Shown in pieces: positions 56,143 to 64,000 of a DNA stretch of 64,000 nt. The stretch's first letter is position 1. Each line of letters starts with the position of its first letter. The notes beneath the pieces were generated by a model, which saw nothing but the letters and a program-made list of their open reading frames with translations, was not told where the DNA came from and made no database searches. Source of the stretch: Russula earlei. Its lineage: Eukaryota > Basidiomycota > Agaricomycetes > Russulales > Russulaceae. The position numbers and the translations under genes are program-made. The DNA lies in the NCBI GenBank assembly GCA_025769875.1, contig JAGFNK010000080.1, forward strand, positions 62,001 to 126,000, read 5' to 3'.

Positions 56143-59100
56143 TTATGAGGCACAAGAATGGAGATGTACCCAGTCCATGGGAAGTATATGCAGTACTTGA
56201 TGCCCTTGTATTTGTGAGGGGGTCACTGCAATATGACAAATCATGCTCGAAGGCTTGATGATGACAGGTGGTGCAAGTTCCCTTCTACACAAAAACCCAC
56301 CAGCGAAGCCAAACCTTCTGTACATCTGGTCCAGGTTGTTGAGCTCGGGTCGGAGAGATAGATATAGCTGAACACAGAGGTAAAGATTTGGTTGAAGTGG
56401 TTTGGGGTTGAGGGAGTGTGATATGGGGACATGATGGGGATGGAAAAGAATGTGTATGACCTGGCCTGGCTCTTGTGTATTTGACAGGTCGGATGTGTCA
56501 TGTCGAAACAGGATGTGACTGTCACACACTCTGTGGCCTGTTGTAGAATATTGGACCCCTCGGAGCGAAAACTTGTCTAAGACTTGGAACTCGGCCTCAG
56601 GTTGTATTGAAGTACCAAGTTGCTGCTCTGGACTGTTGGAGTCTAAGAACCGAATAAAGGGAACCAGTACAGCGTCAGGGAGCTTTGATTTGCACATGTG
56701 TGTGTTGAAGCAGATGGGCGCAGGTTATGATAACAACGATAAGATCCTTAAGTGTTGAAGCAGATGGGTGCAGGTTATGATAAGAGCGATAAGATATCTA
56801 CAATGCGTGATTAGATGCGAGAGATAAGATAGGAAACAGTAAGTACTCACTTCAGTATTGTGTAAGACAAGACTGAAGTGATCTATCGAAATACGATGCT
56901 CTTAAGTACTCCAGAGCGTCTCTAAGTACACTGCAAGTAGCTACCATCAACAAGAAACAAAGATCATACAAGGATCAGTCGTTAGTAGCTACCGATTGTC
57001 ATCAATTAACTTATCATTGTAAGTAACACAGATCTCAGCATATGAGCTGAGCCAGACCACGTGATCCGACGTGTCATGCGCCTGAGCTAAGCCGGTGATG
57101 CCCAGTCCGTGTAACCGACGCGTCAATGTGTCTGAGCTATGATTACATCACAACGTCCCAGGGTAGTGGTAACACACCAAATCAATGATAATCTCAACAG
57201 TGTGTTCCATCATATGCCAAGTTGGGCTCTTGCTGTGTGAGACGCACTGTGTCAACCATATGGGCTAATCGTGTCCCATGAACGTCTTCGGCACAGATGT
57301 GTTTGTATACATTGACAAAGTCACCAAGATGTGACTGCACTTCACTATCGTCTGAGAGCAATGCGTGGAGATTTGCCTCTCTCATGGAACTATGCAAAAA
57401 TGTTGACTCAAGTTCACCTGATTGAGATAATGATGAGGACTTGAGACAATATCAAGTGGTAAATAGGCCAAACCAAACTTCATGTTATGGTTCTTGCTCT
57501 GCATAGAATGAATATATCGCTCATAGAATGCCGCACTATGCGTGTGCACCGGCCCAAAACCCCTGAGTATATCACTGTAATGTAAGGTGACATGGTGGAT
57601 GGGTTTCACCTTTGCGAGCTTGTATAACAATTTGAATCTTGTCACATAGCAGAAGATGTAGTGCTCGTATAGTTCAATCTCTTTCATTGAGATCGAACGC
57701 AAGTTTGCAGTCTGAACAGCATGGACTAGGTCCATGAAATTTTCCAGAATTTCTCTCCAGTATTCAGGTGTACCATCGCCTCCCCAAAGTCTGATCAGGG
57801 TGATTGGAAGATGGATTGTGCAGATGACTCTCCAGTTGTTGGCGCTGAGCTTGCCCCATGCCACAGTACCCCCAATTTGGAGGGGCATCCGAAACCCAGG
57901 ATGGAAGCTCAGTCAAGGCCATGTCTGCCCAAACGGCTTCCATAACATCCTTTCCAAGGACAGCACCAGTCGTAGGATGGCCCCTTTTGTTCTGGGTAGA
58001 ATTATCTAGAGTGAGGACATTTTCCCCAACCTATTGGAAATGAGATCTACTGCATACTTCCATGGATCATATTATGTACCCAAGCTGCAGCTGCAGCATA
58101 CAGTTGTTGTTTTGTTTGAAGCCTTCTTAGTCCTTCTTAGGACATATGGCAGTAATCCCGACAGATAAACTGAAGTATGACCTTTTGGCTTGCAACACAG
58201 TACCTGGGGCAGCATGATTAATGAGTTGTTTAAAACATTTATCTACGGCCCATTGCTCATCCCCAGATGGAACTCTTTCTTCACTTAGAGAGTGAGCTGA
58301 TATACCCTAGAAGGGCATCAGTTGAGTCAATGACATAGAATTGTGAATGATGCACTGGAATCATCTGTGGCGAACACTCCCCTCATGTGAATATGGAGAT
58401 TCTGTGGAGTCATAATCTAGTTGAGGAGTTGGGGGTGCACTGTAGGAATGGCAGGATATGCCGACCCTGCAGTAGGGATGCTCGGCGCTTGAACCATGTC
58501 AGATGAGACCACCTGACACCTGCATCCAATACTGAATTCATCTTACCACCAATCAGAATAACATAACTCACCCATTCAGCGATGGATCCTGCTAATTGCC
58601 ATTTATTACCAGCCCGTCGCAAGTCATGGTTGTTGCAGATATGCCATAGAATGTCATGCATGCACTCCCTTCTGTTGAGTTGCTCCCAAAGTTTCACAGG
58701 GTCTTGAGCAGTACGTATAACCTCATACCACTTCTCCATGTCGGAGTTAGGGGGTCTTTGAACAGTCATGGCTGCCGGTAGTGCTGTCCCATCACCGCCC
58801 GGAATGGAAATATCAATTCCCCAAACTTGCCGACAATGAGTCTGAAGAAGTCCAAGGTCGAAGACATGCATAGGCTCGATAGCTGTGAAGTGAACTGGAT
58901 TTAATATGGCAGATCGAGAAGCGGAGACCACCTGATTCCATGTTGTCTGAAAAGGGACTCTTGCTCACCAAGAGTTTCTGCATCCCTCCAGCGCTGCGCA
59001 AGCCAAATTTGCTGAACAACATCTCGTTTTGGCCAAGTATTTTTGTTGAGGTTTTCGATATCTTGAACCTTGAGATTGTAGCAAGTACAAAAATTGGTAG

Positions 59101-60430
59101 CCGTCGGACTTGCAAATCCACCGGCCTGACATGCAGCTAGCATATCAGAAATGACAGGAGCAAGTATAGTGCGAACTCGACAGCCTTGGCTATGCCTCAC
59201 CATTTGAGAATACCACACACCAGGTTCAAAGAACTCAAGTAAGACCTCAACGAGAAGTCTAAGGCTGTGGTTAACATCGGACAGAGAGGGTTTCTTTGGC
59301 CCAGGAATTATGCCAGCAAGAAACATATTCTCTGGGCAATATTGTAGGTGGATGGAAGGTTGAGCAAAATCAACCAAATAGCAGGTCGATGAGAATGTTT
59401 GTTTAGCCTCCTTCATGTGAAAGGGGTTGAAGCTGTCCATCGAGAATGAAAATGCCAGGCGGGTTTCATCAGCTGGCCCTGGGAGGAAACTGTTCACACG
59501 TTTTCAGGAGAATCTTGCACAGATGTCCTGCATCCCACATGTCCTCCATTATTTTCTTTTGTTGCCTCCTGAAAGCCTTTGAAAACTTGTTCCTCGATAG
59601 CAGGCCAGGAAAGTAGTCTCCCAACCCATTGCTTCAGATCTTGTGCTTCATACTTGGACCAAGGAATGGTGTAAGAGCTGCCATTGGCGACAATAGTGTG
59701 GAATAAGGATTCACCACAGGCCATGCCTTTTGAGACCCTGTCAGGTATGTGCAGTGAGCTGGTGCAAATAGGTGATTGTTTTCAGGGGTCATCAGGAGAA
59801 ACTGCTATAGGATGGCTGATGTTCCGAGTCATCAAAAGATGTGGGCGCTTTCCTCCTTTTTGGTCTTGACAGGCCGAATGCAGATATAGGGGCATAGCAT
59901 GAAGGGCAGCAGATGTAGCTGTGAGTGATGAGATCAAGATCATACATAATGAGGAGTCTTCTGGGGTCCTTTGGCACACCTGTTTGCCAAGGAGCAAAGA
60001 GACTCTTGGCTATTCAAAATGCTCCTCATCCTGGCCAGTAAAATAGCTGTGCCATGGTGAGGAAGGTAGTATAGAATGTACATCACCAGAGTTGTCACAG
60101 TACATGACAAGAAGTGTTTTATCTTAGGGAATGCCTTGTTGCAAAGTACTTTTATGGAGCATTGTTAGCCAGAGCAACGCAGCACGTTATATATATATGT
60201 GCACATGCCTGTATTGATGAACAGCACCTTTGACTGCCATGCACAGCCCGTTGTCCCAACCATTCAACTTCCTTCAGGGCATTGATCCTGACCAGCTCTA
60301 GTAAAATTTGGTCCTCCAAGTCTTCTTTTTCATCGGTAGGTTCTATTGATTCAAGTATATCTAGGATCTCACAAAGACGATGTTCATGCTCTAAATAGAC
60401 TTGATTTTTGAATACTAGTTTTCAATGCAT
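56143..60430 (-). pseudogene. Tnp2-type (CACTA/EnSpm-like) transposase gene of basidiomycetes, split by a solo LTR
   Basis: The minus strand carries an order typical of basidiomycete Tnp2 transposases. An N-terminal helical part comes first (LEDQILLELVRINALKEVEW, about 60300), then a zinc-like CCPSCYAPISAFG (about 59900) and YEAQDLKQWVGRLLSWPAIE. The core follows: LAFSFSMDSFNPFHMKEAKQ, LQYCPENMFLAGIIPGPKKP, EVLLEFFEPGVWYS, ILAPVISDMLAACQAGGFAS and IEPMHVFDLGLLQTHCRQVW. The C-terminal part has WRVICTIHLPITLIRLWG, MKEIELYEHYIFCYVTRFKL, RGFGPVHTHSAAFYERY and MKFGLAYLP. The tail is PNLAYDGTH, then LTR-I, then MCKSKLPDAVLVPFIRFLDS and LRGVQYSTTGHRVCDSHILF, ending at 56143. Frames change several times, through introns and through damage. 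It would catalyse cut-and-paste transposition. Confidence 0.8.
56703..57199 (+). mobile_element. Solo LTR, family I (497 bp), in the Tnp2 gene
   Basis: It starts TGTTGAAGCAG and ends ATCTCAACA. The target duplication GTGTG is perfect at 56698-56702 and 57200-57204. The first 50 bp (56703-56752) are repeated in tandem at 56753-56802 with few changes. A perfect 9-bp inverted pair CACTTCAGT..ACTGAAGTG lies at 56848-56880. Orientation is uncertain; no TATA box is obvious. Removing it rejoins the transposase frame. Confidence 0.92.
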
Positions 60431-61538
60431 ATAATCCAGTGTTAGGATGCCTAAGCTGGTCGGGGTAGGTGCCTGCAATAAGGACCTGCTGATGACAGGG
60501 TCATTGACAAAGTCTAAAGACTCAATATTGGGCATCCATGTAGGAACTGTGCTATAAGTTAAGCATCTAGACAGGACAAAAACTCCATAGAGACCCTGGC
60601 AGATACCTAGACATGTTTTGAAATAAGGAAAAAATGTTTGTGTGAGAGACAGAGAGATGGAACATGTTCCCAAGAAAACCTTCAGTTGTCAGGACAAAAT
60701 AGGCAGCAGTGTTCAAGTGACATTTTGAGATTGCCCACTTCTCCAACAGAGGTGAGGCAATTCTTTGGGGTTCCCCTGCACCATGTTGCCTAATTGCTTC
60801 ATGGGAAGGGTGGAATGTGACAGTTGGTCATATATGTAATATCACACTAGATCTCTGGAATGGGTGGATAACATTTGCTAGAGCAACTATACAGGCCCTG
60901 GGCAGTGTGATCTAAAATCCATGCACCAACCTTCATAGGTGTTTGCAGTAGGAGTTACTAGTTCCATGTCAATAGACTCTGCATTCGGGTTCTACAGCGT
61001 GATAAGCCACTCGTGCACACTCATGCTACAAGCCTACAACTCCAAAATTTTGCAAGGGTAATGACAAATCGAACTAGTCATGACGAAACTACACTAGAAC
61101 AATGTGCTCGTCACATACTCGGGTAACCTTGCTGGTATCGCCCTGACTTCTGACCAGAATTTTGGTTGTGAACTTTCTGATCGAGCCATGATCGAATGCT
61201 CAAGAGTCTATAGTCGTAGTTTAGCTCAGATAAGGCCCAATGAAGAATGTAGGAAGAACATACTGCAATTATATCCAAGCTGTAGCTGAAATCATATGGC
61301 TCAGTCTTTCGGACATAGGCTTATATTTCACATACAGTGTTTCCCTGCCCTCCAGCCACTGTGGGTTGTAGGCGTTGGGAGGCAGGCCCGAGGGCACATA
61401 TACCTTTTCATGCACCTTCTGGGACCCAACATGCAATTGGGCAAATGCTCATGCACTTGTCATTTGACCAGCCATTGAGGTGGCTGCGATGGTGCAGTTG
61501 ATTGAAAACTTTGAGCCAACTGTGCAAGTCAGGTGTTG
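60431..61538. other. No gene recognised (between transposase and companion frames)
   Basis: Only short frames are present, such as 60673-60422 (minus). Around 61500-61290 the minus strand is broken by stops but could be a decayed continuation of the companion frame ending at 61539. Terminal inverted repeats (CACTA-type) were looked for and not seen. Confidence 0.35.
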
Positions 61539-63987
61539 TCACCAATCTGGCCTGACGACTGTATACTTGATCTGGTTGGTAGCTGGATTGAGATCAGATT
61601 TGTCAGAGGACATGCCATCAACTCCCAACATGTCCAAGATAGGCAGGTGCCGCTGAAGTGGTTCATACTGTTTAACAATGTCATGCAATGGCGATGAAAT
61701 AACTACATTGCAGATCAGTGACCATGAGGATAGTGGAAATGAAATGACAGTCACCTGGTCTTTACGCTGCCACCGGCTATGTTTGGATTTCTCCACAGCA
61801 TTCTCTGCCTGTGAGAGCATGTCGCTTTTATGACGTGACTTAAGACTCTTGACCCTGGTGCAAAACACCTTCTCTATTGCCTTCCGCATTTCCACTGTAT
61901 CATCATAACCCATCTTCTCGATCAGATAACTAGTAAAGACTCAGGCCAGTGGAAACATTCCAGGGAGACTTCGGAGTACCTGCTATATCAATCATAAAGT
62001 CACTTGCGTGGTAGCTTGCACAAGCCCTCGCGCCATGGCCAGTATTTCCCATTGAGCTGCGAATGCGACAAGGCGAGAGGGCTCAGGTGTCCTGCCATAT
62101 GGTGGTTCTGTTATTAAAAGAGAAGCAAGTTCAACCTGGACCAATTTCTATGCAGACATAGTCAGCTCAGGAAAGACATTGCAAGGTTGATTCAGGGTAC
62201 TGACAGTGAGTGCCTTTTCTTCAATCCCATGCCATTGTGGGCTTCAGTCTGCATCTGGCCTCCTGAGTCCTGCCGCCAACGCTCCTGGGGTCACAGGTTT
62301 TGGCTTTCTAGGGTTTGGTGGAGTAGGACCAACGATGGGAGTATGACTTCCCAGTTGACTCATAAGCTGACTTTGGCCTAGTGGTGGGCGATTGAATTTC
62401 AGCTGCGAAGACAAGATCAGGCTGGTGATGATGATGACTGGGAAGTTGGTGGAGGTAGTGACATGGGCCATGTGGGCACTTCTTCAGGTTCGTAGGATGG
62501 CCCAGGCTATTTCGGCAGTTTGGGGATTGTTTTTCCATTAAATTGACAGTTGCAAGTCAAATGAGGGAAACTCACATGCGATCTCACAGAACTGCCCCCA
62601 ACTTGCTCACCACTGTGGTCTTCTGGCTTGAGCACCTCCTCGAGATCCTCAGCTGTTGCATACCATTCTTCCTCAGGTGTTGCATACCGTTCTTCCTCTA
62701 AATCTGAGTTGTGTGATATTGGCAAATCCGGAGCATAGAATCTTTCTGGGTCCTGCATATGTTCATCAGTTGGCGAGATACAGTCCACCTCAGCCAAACT
62801 TCTGTCACATGGGTCCATTTGTATTTCCACTGACCCTGCACAGATGCTGGTCTATACAAAATAGGTCAGATATTATACTCCTGCACATAGTTGGAAATCT
62901 GTACTCTGTCCTCTTGGGCCCACTCTGTATGTGTCATCGTGCTGGCAATAGATCCACAACTAGGACTCCGAATCATGTTCCCTTTTCCTTGATTAGGGAC
63001 AGATACTATAGCCCACGGTGTGGCCTGGATTTCCTTGAGCAATGTTCAACTTCTTCAGAACAACTAGCAAATAATGGAAAAATAGGCATACCATGCTCAT
63101 GATATCCTGACTTTGGTTTGTTGGTGAATCACTTCTCTCGGAGGTACCTCCATGGAATCGTTTCCTCCTTTGAGCTTGAAAACATGTTAAGAGGATGTAG
63201 TAGTAGATGACATGGGATGAATCCTTACGTGTTCGGTCATGTTCTGAGATAGGCTCTGAGCCTGTGCCAACGTAAATCAGCAAACGAAATTCATCTCAGC
63301 AAAGGGAAAACCTCACCACCTCCTGAATGAGAACCATGTTGTTTTGCAAGTGTCAGAGGTGTCATGGCATGATGGGCACACCAATCGGTCTCATCCATGC
63401 TAAATTTTGCCCAGCCATCTTCATCGTCTTCAGATGAGTTTGCAACCTGTGCATGTGGGGTGTCACCTACGCGCCGACCCTTGTGGTGGCTAATGACAAG
63501 ATTGGGGGCTGAACTACTGGTCCTTCCTTCAGTGGCTCAGTAAATCCTGTTGGCTGATCCCATATTAGTAACACTTACTACTAGATCAAGGACAGAGAGG
63601 GATCTTGGGTGGGCAAGCATTGATTTGCTTGTTATCAGTCGTAGTCATGCGTTGCACCATAGGTCTCCCCCGCACTTCCAACTTTCAAAGCAGGCTCCTA
63701 AACAATGGCAAGGCGGCCCAGATGGGTAGGTAACACGTACATACTTTATAGTCGTGAGTCGTAATAATGGTGCCAAACCATCACTAGTATTGTCTTCAGA
63801 AAAAGGTTGCATTGTGGTCCCAGGTCGGTATGAGCACTATATATCTGCACCAATTGTGGTCTTGAAAAGGCTTAAGTTCAGTATGACTCACCCTGTGTAA
63901 AACGTCTCCCCTTTCCATTGTCCGATGCATTCTCCCTTCTAACCAGAATATCCTGTATTTGGATGGGCCGGGTGCAGGAGGATCCAT
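61539..63987 (-). CDS. Hypothetical protein(s) upstream of the transposase, multi-exon, possible companion gene
   Basis: Minus-strand pieces in order: 63987-63796 (MDPPAPGPSKYRIFWLEGRM), about 63440-63310 (EDDEDGWAKFSMDETDWCAH, AMTPLTLAKQHGSHSGGGE), 62830-62507 (an acidic stretch with LEEERYATPEEEWYATAEDL), 62471-62244 (Pro-rich) and 61913-61539 (EKVFCTRVKSLKSRHKSDML, AENAVEKSKHSRWQRKDQV, then HLPILDMLGVDGMSSDKSDL and YTVVRPDW). The last piece resembles a protein often seen in mushroom genomes with a DGMSSDES motif; its role is unknown to me. The pieces need introns to join. The same strand and position suggest, but do not prove, that it travels with the Tnp2 element. Confidence 0.4.
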
Positions 63988-64000
63988 GGTTCACTCTACA

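Overview
The window looks like a repeat-rich, gene-poor chromosome region of a mushroom-forming basidiomycete (Agaricomycetes). This is inferred from several signs. Introns are short (50-90 bp) with GT..AG ends and CTAAC-type branch points. There are two FunK1-type fungal kinase genes, a NACHT-WD40 STAND gene with nearly identical WD repeats, a basidiomycete Tnp2-type transposase, the fungal fusion gene AROM in fragments, and chromodomain Ty3/gypsy elements. I cannot name the species. I see no rRNA, tRNA or CRISPR.

Layout. 1-2073: a chimeric segment with fragments of AROM, RPN10 and SKP1; a second copy lies at about 28904-31000. 2074-9371: a 3'-truncated chromovirus (Gypsy-1, minus strand). 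9372-10923: broken, nested solo LTRs. 10924-12600: FunK1 pseudogene 1. 13265-15446: three solo LTRs nested inside one another. 15609-16882: a non-autonomous hAT element. 17190-21809: a NACHT-WD40 gene with a frameshifted NACHT half and an open array of 12 WD repeats. 22.5-28.9 kb: a hypothetical exon, a dispersed LTR-like repeat and the C-terminal part of a KIN1-type kinase gene without its kinase domain. 31000-32160: a solo LTR split by a poly(A) retroposon. 32.2-36.4 kb: no gene recognised. 36372-50271: FunK1 gene 2, broken by a second chromovirus (Gypsy-2, 36906-47893) and an inverted solo LTR, with one exon flipped between the two LTRs. Gypsy-2 itself carries four further solo LTRs. 51.1-54.6 kb: a hypothetical gene and a WD40 gene. 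55.5-60.4 kb: a second LTR-like repeat copy and a Tnp2/CACTA-like transposase gene split by a solo LTR. 61.5-64 kb: a second open region upstream of the transposase on the same strand, possibly its companion.

Most of the window is a record of successive insertions. Eleven LTR-type insertions (ten solo LTRs plus Gypsy-2) and one hAT element can be delimited to the base, because perfect 5-bp (LTR) or 8-bp (hAT) target duplications are visible; for Gypsy-2 and the facing solo LTR the partner duplications were exchanged by an inversion. Almost no gene is intact. Premature stops in the two chromoviruses are mostly TGA at sites where the other copy has CGA or CAA, which points to decay of CpG sites. 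The observations I find most unusual are: the exon flipped between inverted LTRs, proven by swapped target duplications; the duplicated segment joining AROM, RPN10 and SKP1 pieces with introns retained; a stem-loop just downstream of the TATA box in nearly all of the otherwise different LTR families; and an in-frame pol extension with its own zinc knuckle downstream of the chromodomain.
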